The notes under the pieces: generated by a model
What the model was told of the DNA's origin: nothing
Seen by the model: only the letters and a program-made list of their open reading frames with translations
Databases searched by the model: none
Assembly (NCBI GenBank): GCA_963817405.1
Contig: CAWFNW010000002.1
Coordinates: forward strand, 124,001 to 188,000
Length of the DNA: 64,000 bases
DNA from: CAWFNW01 sp963817405
GTDB taxonomy: Bacteria > Actinomycetota > Coriobacteriia > Anaerosomatales > Anaerosomataceae
Reading direction: 5' to 3'
Shown here: positions 17,915 to 26,546 of the stretch, piece by piece
How positions within the stretch are numbered: position 1 is the stretch's first letter
Layout: each line of letters begins with the position of its first letter
Program-made: the position numbers and the translations under genes

Positions 17915-18840
17915 GTGGGGACCGCCTCTCCGCCTGAGAGACGCTCGAGGAGGTCCTCGAGTGTGCCCGCGTTCACGGTGAGGCGGGTGATGGAGACTCC
18001 CTCGGCGACCAGGGCTGCGTTGATTTCGCTGATTCGCGAGCCGGGCACGTAGATCCGGATCAGGCGCTCCTGGCACACGGCGAAGTCCGTCAGACCGAGC
18101 TGCTCCTCGAGAACGAGCGCGGCGCGCGGCGGGTCGGAAACGACCACCTCGACGTGCTCGCGCCCGCGTTCGCGCAGTCCTTCGCGGTCGAACTCGGCGA
18201 CGAGGCCGCCGCCGCGAATGACGCCGACACGCGAGGCCAGTTCGACGACGCCGTCGGCGACGCGCGTGGCCACGATCATCGTGATCTCGCGTTCCACGGA
18301 CAGCATGCGAAGCACGTCGAGAACACGACGGCGCTCCACGCCGCCAAGACCGCGCGTGGGCTCATCGAGCACCAGCAGCTCGGGGCTGTGGGCGATCGCC
18401 CGTGCGATGCCGAGCAGACGACGCTTGTCGTCGCCGAGCGCGTGCGCGGGCAGCTCGGCGAGCTCTTCGATGCCGACGAGTGAGAGCGCTCTCAGTGCCG
18501 CCTCGGGCTCGCCGACACCGGCGAAGATGAGGCTGGTCTCGACATCGCGACGGACGCTCAGACCACGACGCACCGGCGGGTCGCCGGGGAGGAAGCCTAC
18601 GCGTTCGAACACGGAAAAGGCGTCCGGCCCCGCGGCCTCGCCCAAGATCCGCGCCGAGCCCGTGTCGGGACGTGCTAGACCCACGAGCGCTCGCAGGAGG
18701 GCGGTCTTGCCGGAACCCGCCGCTCCCACGAGCGCGTAGAGGTCACCGCGTGCCACGGACAGCGACACGTCGTCGAGAAGGATCCGCCTGCCCCGCGTCT
18801 TGGACAGGCGGACCGCCTCGATGACCGGCGAGAGAGCCAC
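17911..18840 (-). CDS. ABC transporter ATP-binding protein with degenerate signature motif
   Basis: 309 residues from GTG 18840. Walker A is GAAGSGKTALL and Walker B is LLVLDEPTRGLGG. The position of the LSGGQ signature reads ALGDDKRRLLGIARA, and the switch region has ATRVADGV instead of the usual SSH histidine. Those changes suggest altered ATPase cycling, though related proteins of gliding/NatA-type exporters show similar drift. The gene starts 1 base after the stop of the preceding membrane-protein gene, so 18842-19885, this gene and the permease form an operon. Confidence 0.8.
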   Translation of the reverse strand: MALSPVIEAVRLSKTRGRRILLDDVSLSVARGDLYALVGAAGSGKTALLRALVGLARPDTGSARILGEAAGPDAFSVFERVGFLPGDPPVRRGLSVRRDVETSLIFAGVGEPEAALRALSLVGIEELAELPAHALGDDKRRLLGIARAIAHSPELLVLDEPTRGLGGVERRRVLDVLRMLSVEREITMIVATRVADGVVELASRVGVIRGGGLVAEFDREGLRERGREHVEVVVSDPPRAALVLEEQLGLTDFAVCQERLIRIYVPGSRISEINAALVAEGVSITRLTVNAGTLEDLLERLSGGEAVPT

Positions 18841-18841
18841 G

Positions 18842-19885
18842 TCAGACCGTGGCAGACTCTGCGGCGCCAGCCGCGGTGGTGTCAAGCTCGGTGGTGTCCA
18901 ACTCGGGACGCCCCATACGATCGTAGAACGACGTCCATGCCGTGTTCCGGAACGTGGCGTACACCGCCTTGAAGAGCATGCCCAGCACGAACAGAACCAG
19001 CAGGGCCGGCGCGATCAACCAGAGCATCCCCGTTCCGCCGGCAGCCACGGACGCCGCGACAACGAGTCCGACCACGACCGCGACCGGTATGAACAGGACC
19101 CCGCCGGCGATACCTGCGGCGATGCTCACGAGGATCATCACGAGCCACATGCTCGCCACGCCCCGCTTCGCCTTCAGCTCGGCCCACGTGGCCTTGATCG
19201 AGTCGAGCGCGCCCCGGCCGTCGAGTACCGCGTGCCGCAGCGCGACTTCCTCAAGCATGCTCACGAGCACGCCGACCACGAATGCGACGAGACCGATGAG
19301 CGAGAGCACGAGTCCCATGGTGACGAGACCCGCCGTGACCTCAGGCGTACCACCGCCGGCGATAAGCGCCGGGAGTCCGAACCCAGCGAGCGTGATCAGC
19401 GCGAGGATGCCGAGCCCGAAGAGCGGCAGCCCCAGCAGGAATCCGACCGCGAACACGCGGCCCCAGTTGCGGAAACCGGTACGCCACCCGGCGCCAGCAC
19501 TGGTGGGTCGGCCTGCGATCGCTTCGCGGGTCTGTGCGATGAGCCCGCCGCGCGCGGCGATACCGATCGCCCACAGCACCAGGCAGACCACAACGAGCGC
19601 CAAGACCGCGAACGCGATGGCCATCCACCACTGCTCCGCCGTTCCCAGCGACACGCCGAACTCTTTGCCGGCCGCGTCAAGGCCGCGCTGCAACGCCTCG
19701 GTGGGGGTGTGGATATTCTCCCATCCCGGGGGCAGGCCCTGGGAGCTTCCGGAGCTCGAAGGAGTCCGGTCCCAGATACTCGACGAGAGCGCGGCGCTCC
19801 CTCCGGCGAACAGGCCGAGGATCCACAGGCGCTTGTTGCGCAGCGTGACGTCCCAGCCCTCTTTCAAGATCTCCATGTAGTTCAT
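18842..19885 (-). CDS. Uncharacterised polytopic membrane protein
   Basis: 347 residues from ATG 19885, preceded by GAGAGGAGAGGCACG. It begins NYMEILKEGWDVTLRNKRLW, a pattern common to DUF975/YciC-like membrane proteins, with helices near residues 20-38, 95-120, 150-190, 200-230 and 255-310. Between helices 1 and 2 is a serine- and proline-rich loop. It is the first gene of an operon with the ABC ATPase and permease, and could be an accessory of that exporter. No enzymatic motif is visible. Confidence 0.65.
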   Translation of the reverse strand: MNYMEILKEGWDVTLRNKRLWILGLFAGGSAALSSSIWDRTPSSSGSSQGLPPGWENIHTPTEALQRGLDAAGKEFGVSLGTAEQWWMAIAFAVLALVVVCLVLWAIGIAARGGLIAQTREAIAGRPTSAGAGWRTGFRNWGRVFAVGFLLGLPLFGLGILALITLAGFGLPALIAGGGTPEVTAGLVTMGLVLSLIGLVAFVVGVLVSMLEEVALRHAVLDGRGALDSIKATWAELKAKRGVASMWLVMILVSIAAGIAGGVLFIPVAVVVGLVVAASVAAGGTGMLWLIAPALLVLFVLGMLFKAVYATFRNTAWTSFYDRMGRPELDTTELDTTAAGAAESATV

Positions 19886-20002
19886 CGTGCCTCTCCTCTC
19901 AGTCATGCCGACCGACCTCCGGCCGGCAAGCACCCGATACAGCTTCCTGTATCGAGAATGCCGAGAAGAGCTGACGTGGCGTGGTCGCGATCCATACGAA
20001 TC

Positions 20003-20941
20003 TCATACGTTCTCCGCGCTCTCCCGGGACGACGCGGGCAGTGGAAACAGCACCGTCACCGAGGTCCGTTCCCCCGCAACGCTCTTCACGCGCAGGGTCG
20101 CCCCCATGCGCGCACTCAGCTCGTGCGCGATCGACAAGCCGAGACCCGCGCCACCTCCCGGGCCGACGGACGTCCCGCGCTCAAGGAGTTCGGCGACGCC
20201 CTTGGGGAACCCCGCGCCGTCGTCCCAGACGGTGACGGCACACCCGTTGACCTCACTGGCAACGCTCACTCCCAGTGTGCGCATGGAGCGCGCGTGCTTG
20301 AGGCTGTTCGCGATGAAGTTGCCGATGACGCGCCCGAGCGCGGCTTCGTCGGCCACTACCTCGTAGGTCGCGTCAGGGATATCGACGAGCATGTCGATGC
20401 CCCTCGAGCGGAGTTCGTGCTCGAAGCCGAGCAGACACCGACGTGTCACCTCGCCCACGTCGACGGGCGCGAGGTTGAGACTGAGATCCCCGGCATCGAG
20501 GCGAGTCAGATAGAAGAGGTCGTCGGCAAGGCGCGCGAGCTCGGCCGTCTTCATGGCGATGATGTCGAGGTGCCGGGCGGGGTCCTCGCCTATTCCCCGC
20601 TGGAGGGCATCGACGTAGCCGGCGATCGACGTGATCGGCGTGCGAAGGTCATGCGAGAGATTGCTGATGAGCTGGCTCTGGGCCTCCTCGCGGCGGAGCG
20701 CGTCGGACCGGGCCGCCTGCATCGCCTCGGCAACCCGGTTGACCGCCGAGGCAAGCTTGGCCATCTCGCGCGAACCCGGCGACACGACGCGATGAACGAG
20801 GTTGCCGCGTGCGAGCTCGTCGAGACCCTCAGCCACACGCTTGAGCGCTGAGGTGCGGTGCAGCCGCTCCACCAGGTAGACGACCCCCACCGCGGCGACG
20901 ATCGCCAGGGCGATTCCGGCGATGAGGATCGTGGCGGTCAC
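20003..20941 (-). CDS. Membrane sensor histidine kinase
   Basis: 312 residues from GTG 20941, which overlaps the response-regulator stop (GTGA). One N-terminal helix (ILIAGIALAIVAAVGVVYLV) is followed by a HAMP-like linker, the phosphoacceptor H-box SNLSHDLRTPITSIAGYV near residue 110, the N-box IGNFIANSLKHA, and the ATP lid DDGAGFP and GGGAGLGLSIAHELS. With one helix and no periplasmic loop it probably senses membrane or cytoplasmic conditions. It is the cognate kinase of the OmpR-type regulator encoded just upstream. The stimulus is unknown. Confidence 0.9.
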   Translation of the reverse strand: MTATILIAGIALAIVAAVGVVYLVERLHRTSALKRVAEGLDELARGNLVHRVVSPGSREMAKLASAVNRVAEAMQAARSDALRREEAQSQLISNLSHDLRTPITSIAGYVDALQRGIGEDPARHLDIIAMKTAELARLADDLFYLTRLDAGDLSLNLAPVDVGEVTRRCLLGFEHELRSRGIDMLVDIPDATYEVVADEAALGRVIGNFIANSLKHARSMRTLGVSVASEVNGCAVTVWDDGAGFPKGVAELLERGTSVGPGGGAGLGLSIAHELSARMGATLRVKSVAGERTSVTVLFPLPASSRESAENV

Positions 20942-21666
20942 TGCGCTGCATCCGCATTGAAGCGATAGCCGATGCCCCATACCGTGCCGATGAGGACCGG
21001 CTTTGAAGGATCGTCCTCGATCTTGGCGCGCAGGCGGCGGACGTGCACCTGGACCGTCGCGAAGTCGCCGCCGAACTCCTCGTCCCAGACCTGCCGGTAG
21101 ATCTGCGCCTTCGTGTACACGCGGCCGGGGTGAGCGGCGAGGAGCTTCAGTATCCCGAACTCGGTGGCCGTCAGCTCCGCCGGGACTCCGCGCACCGTCA
21201 CGGCGAGCGTGGCGGTGTCGATGCGGACCGGGCCCGCGCAGATGATCTCGTCGGCCGAGACGGCGGCCCCGGGCATGCCGGCCTCCCGCTTACTCGCGGA
21301 GTACCTGCGCAGATGCGCCTTGACCCGCGCCACGAGCTGGACCGGCGAGAAGGGTTTGGTCATGTAGTCATCGGCGCCGATGCCAAGACCCACGGCCATG
21401 TCGACGTCGGAGTCGCGCGCCGAAAGCATCATGATGGGCACGTCTGAGACCGAGCGGATACGGCGCGCCACTTCGTAGCCGTCGATGCCCGGAAGCATGA
21501 TGTCGAGGATCGCCATGACGTGCACCGAGGGGTCGAAGAGCTCGATGGCGGTCTCGCCGTCGAGCGCGGTGTCGACGTCGTATCCCTCACTGGTGAGGTT
21601 CATCGAGACGACGTTGACGATGGTCTCCTCGTCGTCAAGAACGAGGATGCGGCCCTTGACGGCCAA
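20938..21666 (-). CDS. OmpR/PhoB family response regulator
   Basis: 242 residues. The receiver domain begins RILVLDDEETIVNVV and carries the phosphoacceptor aspartate in AILDIMLPGIDGY near residue 54, the threonine/serine in MMLSARDSD and the lysine in YMTKPFSP. A winged-helix DNA-binding domain follows (LTATEFGILKLLAAHPGRVY, then VQVHVRRLRAKIE and GIGYRF). The TTG start at 21666 is preceded by GGAAGGAAGTCGC. Translation is coupled to the histidine kinase. Genes it regulates are not evident, but the ABC/membrane operon lies next in line on the same strand. Confidence 0.92.
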   Translation of the reverse strand: MAVKGRILVLDDEETIVNVVSMNLTSEGYDVDTALDGETAIELFDPSVHVMAILDIMLPGIDGYEVARRIRSVSDVPIMMLSARDSDVDMAVGLGIGADDYMTKPFSPVQLVARVKAHLRRYSASKREAGMPGAAVSADEIICAGPVRIDTATLAVTVRGVPAELTATEFGILKLLAAHPGRVYTKAQIYRQVWDEEFGGDFATVQVHVRRLRAKIEDDPSKPVLIGTVWGIGYRFNADAAQ

Positions 21667-21801
21667 GCGACTTCCTTCCGTGGCGGGGGCGGGGCGGGCG
21701 GGGCGGACGGGGACGCGCGCGCACGCGCGCTGAGACCATTGTAGCGGCTGGGGTGCTGGGCGCTCCTCGGGGGTTCAGGGAGCAGGGTGTCCCTCTGTGG
21801 G

Positions 21802-21843
21802 ACCCTCTGAAAAGTTAGCAAATATGCTAACTTTTGCGACGGG
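21802..21843. repeat. Dispersed palindrome, copy C
   Basis: ACCCTCTGA, AAAGTTAGCA / AATATGCTAACTTTT, then the diverged right arm GCGACGGGG. It lies 32 bases from the 3' end of the dehydrogenase gene at 21875. Just outside the left arm is the extra flank AGGGTGTCCCTCTGTGGG shared with copies D, E and F. Confidence 0.8.
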
Positions 21844-21874
21844 GACCCGGCGACTTCGTCGCTGGCGGCCGCAA

Positions 21875-22855
21875 CTACGCGACGGTGATGGCGATGTTCC
21901 CCAGCTTCTGGCCCGACTCTGCGTACCGGTGAGCCTCGACCATCTGCTCCAGTGGAAAGCGCCGGTCGATGACCGGGCGCAGCTTCCCCGCCTCGATCAA
22001 GCCGCGCAGGTAGGCCAGGTCCTCCCTCGTTCCGCTCGATCCCGCGAGTGACACCCGCTTCCCGCTTCCCCTCGCCGCCCACCTGGCGCGCACGATCTGC
22101 ACAAAGCCCGGATTGGCCATGAGCAGCCATCCGTTCTCGGTCAGCGACCTCACCATGCGAGCGGACGGCGTGCCGCGGACCACGTCGAAAATGACGTCGT
22201 AGGTCTCGGGGCTGTCGGTGAAGTCCTCCTGGGCGTAGTCGACGACGCGATCCGCGCCGATCGCGCGCAGCATCTCCAGTTTCGGGGCGCTGTCCACCGC
22301 GGTGACGTGCGCGCCGAGGACCTTGGCGAGCTGGACCGCGAACGTGCCGAAGCTCCCTCCCGCGCCGTTGACCAGGACCCTCTGTTCGCTCCGGACGTCC
22401 GCCTTCCGCAGAAACGACAGGGCTTCGCCTCCCCCGTAGGGCACGGCCGCGGCCTCCGCGTAGCTCAGGTTCGCCGGCATTGTCGCGATCGCCCCGGTCT
22501 GGGGGGTCTCGCGCAGGCAGATGTACTCCGCGTAGGCTCCCAGGGGGATGCCCGTCGCCGCGAAGACCCGGTCGCCCTTCCTGAGCGACCTGACCTCCTT
22601 GCCTACCGCGTCGACGTCACCGGCGAGCTCCTGCCCGAGCACGGGTTGTCTGGGTCGGCGTATGCCGAACGCAAGCCGCATCGGCAGCCAGATCCAGGGG
22701 GCGAAGTCGAATCTCCGCAGCTCGCAGTCGGCCGTGCTGACCGTAGTGGCGCGGATGCGAACCAGCACTTCGTTGTCTTTCGGAACGGGCTTCCGCACGT
22801 CTCTCAGTTCAAGGACATCCGGTGGTCCGTAGGCCGTGCACACTACTGCTCTCAT
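21875..22855 (-). CDS. NAD(P)-dependent medium-chain dehydrogenase/quinone oxidoreductase (copy 2)
   Basis: 326 residues. It starts MRAVVCTAYGPPDVLELRDV, followed by VLVRIRATTVSTADCELRRF; the dinucleotide motif is VNGAGGSFGTFAVQLAKVLG. The catalytic-zinc ligands of alcohol dehydrogenases are missing, which places it with the zinc-less quinone/enone reductases. It is one of four related genes in the window (11814, 26547, 30790). The ATG at 22855 is preceded by GGAGGCCC. About 38 bases upstream is ACGTTGGGCGGAC, also found near 26146. Substrate unknown. Confidence 0.85.
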   Translation of the reverse strand: MRAVVCTAYGPPDVLELRDVRKPVPKDNEVLVRIRATTVSTADCELRRFDFAPWIWLPMRLAFGIRRPRQPVLGQELAGDVDAVGKEVRSLRKGDRVFAATGIPLGAYAEYICLRETPQTGAIATMPANLSYAEAAAVPYGGGEALSFLRKADVRSEQRVLVNGAGGSFGTFAVQLAKVLGAHVTAVDSAPKLEMLRAIGADRVVDYAQEDFTDSPETYDVIFDVVRGTPSARMVRSLTENGWLLMANPGFVQIVRARWAARGSGKRVSLAGSSGTREDLAYLRGLIEAGKLRPVIDRRFPLEQMVEAHRYAESGQKLGNIAITVA

Positions 22856-22945
22856 GGGCCTCCGGTTCTTCCGTTCGCCGTGGTCCGAATCAGTCCGCCC
22901 AACGTGTTCGCGCACGGGTTGATGCCGGTGCGCCCTCAGGTCAGT

Positions 22946-23170
22946 CTACCGCTTGGCGTTCTGCTCGAGGCGCTTGTTCGACGCGCGACGCCCGAGGGTA
23001 GCGGCAATCGCGGCGGCACCCATTGCCGCGCTCAGTGCGGCCACGAGCGATGGATTCATCGTGAAACCCGCCAGGGTGCTGATCGCCCATACGATGATCA
23101 GGCTGCCGGTAACACTTGCGAGGACCGTCAGTGGGATCTGCCAATGCAGATGTTTGGTTCCTCTTGCCAC
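22946..23170 (-). CDS. Small membrane protein
   Basis: 74 residues from GTG 23170 with a GGAG ten bases upstream. A basic start (ARGTKHLHWQIP) is followed by two helices, LTVLASVTGSLIIVWAIS and VAALSAAMGAAAIAATLG, and a basic tail RRASNKRLEQNAKR. No family recognised. It is encoded upstream of dehydrogenase copy 2 on the same strand, 90 bases away. Confidence 0.5.
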   Translation of the reverse strand: MARGTKHLHWQIPLTVLASVTGSLIIVWAISTLAGFTMNPSLVAALSAAMGAAAIAATLGRRASNKRLEQNAKR

Positions 23171-23244
23171 TGCAACTCATCTCCTGTCGTTGCGAAGTCC
23201 CTATGGTTTGCGTTTGAGCGGCGAGTAGGGTGCCCCTGTATGGG

Positions 23245-23286
23245 ACCCTCTGAGGAGTTAGCATATATGGCAACTTCTTCGAGGAG
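23245..23286. repeat. Dispersed palindrome, copy D
   Basis: ACCCTCTGA, GGAGTTAGCATATATGGCAA, CTTCTTCGAGGAG. The outer right arm has diverged and the inner arm carries one mismatch. It is 14 bases from the stop of the gene at 23300. Confidence 0.7.
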
Positions 23287-23299
23287 CTGTGAGCAAAGC

Positions 23300-23719
23300 T
23301 CAGAGCGCGCGCACCCGATTGTTGCGTGGATTGTGCTCGAGCTCGACGAGACCGAGCGCCTCGAGCAGCGGTGGCAGATACATCCCAAAGCGCCCACGCA
23401 AACCCTTCTTGAGTCCGTACCAGCCACCGACCGGGTTGTCCTCGGAGCGGCCCCACGCCTCAACGGTGTCGGGCGCAGCAGGCTTCTGCTCGTCGGCCGC
23501 GCCGAGCGCGACCCAGTCACCGCGCTCCTTCAGCCACGCGTGCAGATCATCGATTGCACGCAGCTGATAGCTCAGCGTGGTCGCGCCAACGATGCACACG
23601 AGTGCCGGCGGCGAGGCCGACTCATCCCGGTACATTCGGTATTCCGACGTTCCGGGAGGCGTCCTGAGTACCCACGGGTCGTCTTTGGTGCCCGAACCTA
23701 CAGTCGCTGCGGTCGACAT
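23300..23719 (-). CDS. Conserved hypothetical protein (DUF6855-like)
   Basis: 139 residues starting MSTAATVGSGTKDDPWVLRT. Conserved-looking blocks are TPPGTSEYRMYRDE, DDLHAWLKERGDW, LGAADEQKPA and VEAWGRSEDNPVGGWYGLKK, then GRFGMYLPPLLEALGL and HNPRNNRVRAL. I recognise the whole as a widespread uncharacterised family of soluble proteins (DUF6855 from memory). No catalytic motif is known to me. It is soluble and acidic, and there is no coupling to its neighbours. Confidence 0.7.
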   Translation of the reverse strand: MSTAATVGSGTKDDPWVLRTPPGTSEYRMYRDESASPPALVCIVGATTLSYQLRAIDDLHAWLKERGDWVALGAADEQKPAAPDTVEAWGRSEDNPVGGWYGLKKGLRGRFGMYLPPLLEALGLVELEHNPRNNRVRAL

Positions 23720-23852
23720 GTCCACTCCTCTACGCGTGGCCGGTCTGGAGTAGAGGTACCCAAAGGGAGCAATCCCCGTCGCGCCGCTCGGCGAATCGGT
23801 CAACGAGTGTGCCGGGGCTCGCGGGCGAGCCCCGGCAGCGGGATCTGCCATA

Positions 23853-24596
23853 TCAGCGCTCTGGACCGGAGGCGTTGACGATGACCGGCAGCGTGCCTCT
23901 CCAAGCGCGCCACGTATCCTGACTTGTCGCCAGCTCGCACATGAAGCACGCGACGTTGGCCATGCTGGTGCTGCTCGGCTTGAAGAGGCTGCTCACAAGA
24001 CCTTCGTGCACCGCGTATTGCGAGGCGTCGCCCTCCAGCAGCGTGTCAGGGCGAACGGCGACCCATTCGACATGCGGGTCGCGCGTGCCGATCTCACGCC
24101 AGAGATGATCTGCCGCGCGCTGGTTGTCCCTGGACGGCGGAACCACGCAACGGAGCACGGACAAGACGAACTTCTCGAGCCGACCGCGACGCGTGTCGAG
24201 AGCCCCCGGGTGATTGACCGAGACGCTGCTCATGAGTATGAACTTCGCCGGCCTGTCCGATTGAGCGCGTCCAATCGCGCGGCAGAGGCGCTCCGTGGCT
24301 CTCGTGACCAAGTCACGCGGGGAACCGAAGATGCCCTTGAGGCTGATGGTGTGACCGAGGCACGAGATGACCGCATCGCAGCCGCGAACGTGGGCAAGGA
24401 GGTCTTGGTCGTCGAGAGCCAGCAGGTCAGCCTCGACGATGGTCAGTCCAGGCTCCGCTGCCACGCGCTCAGGAAGTCTGCGCGCGGATCGTACGATGGC
24501 CCGGACCTGTACTCCCCTGCTCAGAAGCCCTTCCACCACTCGCCGACCGGTGCGCCCGGTCCCTCCGACCACGAGAACCTGCTGTTGCGTCGACAT
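23853..24596 (-). CDS. NAD(P)-binding atypical short-chain dehydrogenase (NmrA/YwnB-like)
   Basis: 247 residues. The N-terminal Rossmann motif is VVGGTGRTGRRVVEGLLSRG. An acidic strand end follows (VEADLLALDD), then CDAVISCLGHT and FILMSSVSVNHPG. The usual YxxxK catalytic pair is not present in standard form, which fits atypical SDRs of the NAD(P)H-binding (PF13460-like) group. The ATG is at 24596. It lies 20 bases after the DUF4386-like gene on the same strand, so the two may be co-transcribed under TetR control. Substrate unknown. Confidence 0.75.
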   Translation of the reverse strand: MSTQQQVLVVGGTGRTGRRVVEGLLSRGVQVRAIVRSARRLPERVAAEPGLTIVEADLLALDDQDLLAHVRGCDAVISCLGHTISLKGIFGSPRDLVTRATERLCRAIGRAQSDRPAKFILMSSVSVNHPGALDTRRGRLEKFVLSVLRCVVPPSRDNQRAADHLWREIGTRDPHVEWVAVRPDTLLEGDASQYAVHEGLVSSLFKPSSTSMANVACFMCELATSQDTWRAWRGTLPVIVNASGPER

Positions 24597-24616
24597 TTCC
24601 AGTCCCCTCTCTCTGC

Positions 24617-25315
24617 CTATGCGCTCGGCTGATCCGCACTGGCGGCCGTCGCCTTCGTCCTCGTCAGGGCCACGCCGACCCACACGAACCACACGATCAG
24701 CAGCAACCCGAATGCGATGGCGGCGTCTTGCAGCGGCGGTGCGACCGATGCGAGGCCGGCCGCTCCGAGGACGATGCCGAACCAGCCGAGGAGCTTTGGA
24801 AGGGCGCCGGTTCGCAGAGCCACCACGCTCAGCAGCAGGATCCACAGCCCGCCGAGGATCTCGCCGCCGGCTCCGCCGAGGGCCTCCGAGACAGGCTCGA
24901 CCGACTGCCACACCATTTGCGCTTGCGCCGGGTTCGTCTTGGCCACGGCAACGACGGTGGTCATGCCGTAGTTCCACACCATCCCGCTCGTGACCAGCGC
25001 AACCGACCACAGCAGGCCCATCGCGGTGGCGGCACGCATCATGGCCGGCGCGCGACCCGCCAGTCTGTCATAGAGCGCGAACGCCAGCACGCCGAGAGCG
25101 AATCCGTAGAACACGTACGAAACGAGGTACATCGCGTAGAGACTCGCGTAGTTGGCGACAACGACCGCCACCTTCTCCGCGATGGTCCCTGCGCCCTGAT
25201 AGTCGACCACGAGCAGGAAGAACGGCATCGCCGCGAACAGTGCGAGTGCGATGTAGAGCGCCGCTATTCCTCCTGCCTTCTGCCGCCGAATGTCATCGTG
25301 GGTCATTGTGTTCAT
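24617..25315 (-). CDS. DUF4386-like membrane protein controlled by adjacent TetR
   Basis: 232 residues with six helices. It starts MNTMTHDDIRRQKAGGIAAL and has QGAGTIAEKVAVVVANYASL, which resembles the DUF4386 layout of the protein at 12731. The ATG at 25315 has GGGGAGGTCACC before it. The promoter region shared with the divergent TetR gene holds two palindromes, so this gene and the reductase at 23853 are the likely repressed targets. Function unknown. Confidence 0.7.
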   Translation of the reverse strand: MNTMTHDDIRRQKAGGIAALYIALALFAAMPFFLLVVDYQGAGTIAEKVAVVVANYASLYAMYLVSYVFYGFALGVLAFALYDRLAGRAPAMMRAATAMGLLWSVALVTSGMVWNYGMTTVVAVAKTNPAQAQMVWQSVEPVSEALGGAGGEILGGLWILLLSVVALRTGALPKLLGWFGIVLGAAGLASVAPPLQDAAIAFGLLLIVWFVWVGVALTRTKATAASADQPSA

Positions 25316-25370
25316 GGTGACCTCCCCTTGGTGGGTCCCGGCGCTTGCGCGTCCGGCTGTGAACGGTATA

Positions 25371-25406
25371 CTTACTAAGTAAGCAGTCTGCACCTTACTT
25401 AGTAAG
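25371..25406. promoter_or_regulatory. Twin operator for TetR regulator 1
   Basis: Two 13-bp palindromes, CTTACTAAGTAAG at 25371-25383 and CTTACTTAGTAAG at 25394-25406, differ only in the central base. Their centres are 23 bases apart. They lie 24 bases before the TetR start and 56 bases before the divergent membrane-protein gene, an ideal position for shared repression of both. Confidence 0.75.
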
Positions 25407-25429
25407 TCCGTCAACCCCTTGGGAGCAAA

Positions 25430-26119
25430 ATGGTCAAGGAGAATCGAAAAGGCGCCGGAGGGCCCGGATCGCGCCTGCCCCTGAACCGGGATCGGATTCT
25501 CTCCGCAGCGGTGGAGATCGCCGACGAGCGCGGGGTCGGCGCGGTCACCATGCGCGAGGTCGCGTCCCGACTGGGTGTGGAGGCGATGTCGCTCTACAAC
25601 CACGTCGCGAACAAGGACGACATCCTCGACGGCATGGCCGATCTGGTGGCCGAGCAGTTCGACCTGCCGGAGGACGCAGTGGACTGGCGAGAGGCGATGC
25701 GCCGGCGGGCGGTCTCCGCTCATGAGGTCTTCGGCCGCCACCCCTGGGCGCCGATGCTCTTCGACTCCCGCGAGTCGAGCGGCCACTCTCGATTGCGCTA
25801 CTTCGACTGGGTGCTCGGCACGCTGATGAAGGCCGGATTCTCGGTGGACGATGCGGCGCGGGCGTTCTCGCTCTTGGACAGCTATGTCTACGGTTTCGGC
25901 ATCCAGCAGTTCAACGTCTCGGCCTCGGGTGACGCTTCAACCGAGGAGATGGCCGAGGCGATCTTGGCGTACATCCCCCCAGAGAAGTACCCGCACCTGC
26001 ACCGGATGGCATCGCACGCGATGCAGGTGGGTTACGACGCGGAGGCTGACTTCGACTTCGGGCTCGAGATCGTGCTGGACGGGCTGGAGCGGGTCCTCGA
26101 ACAGTCGCGACCGGACTAG
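25430..26119 (+). CDS. TetR family transcriptional regulator 1
   Basis: 229 residues. The helix-turn-helix (RILSAAVEIADERGVGAVTM, REVASRLGVEAMSLYNHVAN, KDDILDGMADL) is followed by a C-terminal ligand-binding domain like that of tetracycline repressor (TetR_C_1 type), with LLDSYVYGFGIQQ. The gene has GGGAGC before its ATG. It is divergent from the membrane protein and reductase genes and has twin palindromes in between. A paralogue with the same layout lies at 28088. The effector is unknown, probably a small hydrophobic compound. Confidence 0.88.
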   Translation: MVKENRKGAGGPGSRLPLNRDRILSAAVEIADERGVGAVTMREVASRLGVEAMSLYNHVANKDDILDGMADLVAEQFDLPEDAVDWREAMRRRAVSAHEVFGRHPWAPMLFDSRESSGHSRLRYFDWVLGTLMKAGFSVDDAARAFSLLDSYVYGFGIQQFNVSASGDASTEEMAEAILAYIPPEKYPHLHRMASHAMQVGYDAEADFDFGLEIVLDGLERVLEQSRPD

Positions 26120-26171
26120 GGGCGCCTACTACCCGTCCCGTCCGCCCAACGTTCCGGGGACAGGCGGCGCG

Positions 26172-26543
26172 CTAGCCAGCCGCTGGCCACGTCCACGCAT
26201 ACCAGCCGATCAGCCCACAGAAGACGATGCTCACAACGATCAGGAAGTTGTCATATGCGCCTTCGTAGGGCAGGCCGGCGAGATTGAAGATCACCGAGCA
26301 CGCGGCCGCGACGAGTGTCACCCAGCGGATGGCGGGATACGGAAGCGTCAGGGATAAGACGAGCATGACGATCGGGACCAGCATGATCGCAGCGATCAGC
26401 AGCCACATTCCCTGACCGACCGGCTTGCCCTGGATCTCTCCGGGCACAACGTGGCCTGCGAATATGCGCAACACATCCCCCAAGAAGTACGTCAGCATCA
26501 CAGCCACCCAGAGTCCCGAGAGCGTGATTCTCACATCCACCAT
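26172..26543 (-). CDS. DUF6326-like membrane protein (copy 1)
   Basis: 123 residues, four helices. It begins MVDVRITLSGLWVAVMLTYF, then LGDVLRIFAGHVVPGEIQG, and LLIAAIMLVPIVMLVLSLTL. The ADIxxxxxPG and IPIAM-like blocks resemble the DUF6326 family (name from memory). It lies 3 bases after the dehydrogenase gene on the same strand, so the two form an operon. A better family match is copy 2 at 27538. Function unknown. Confidence 0.65.
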   Translation of the reverse strand: MVDVRITLSGLWVAVMLTYFLGDVLRIFAGHVVPGEIQGKPVGQGMWLLIAAIMLVPIVMLVLSLTLPYPAIRWVTLVAAACSVIFNLAGLPYEGAYDNFLIVVSIVFCGLIGWYAWTWPAAG

Positions 26544-26546
26544 GAC

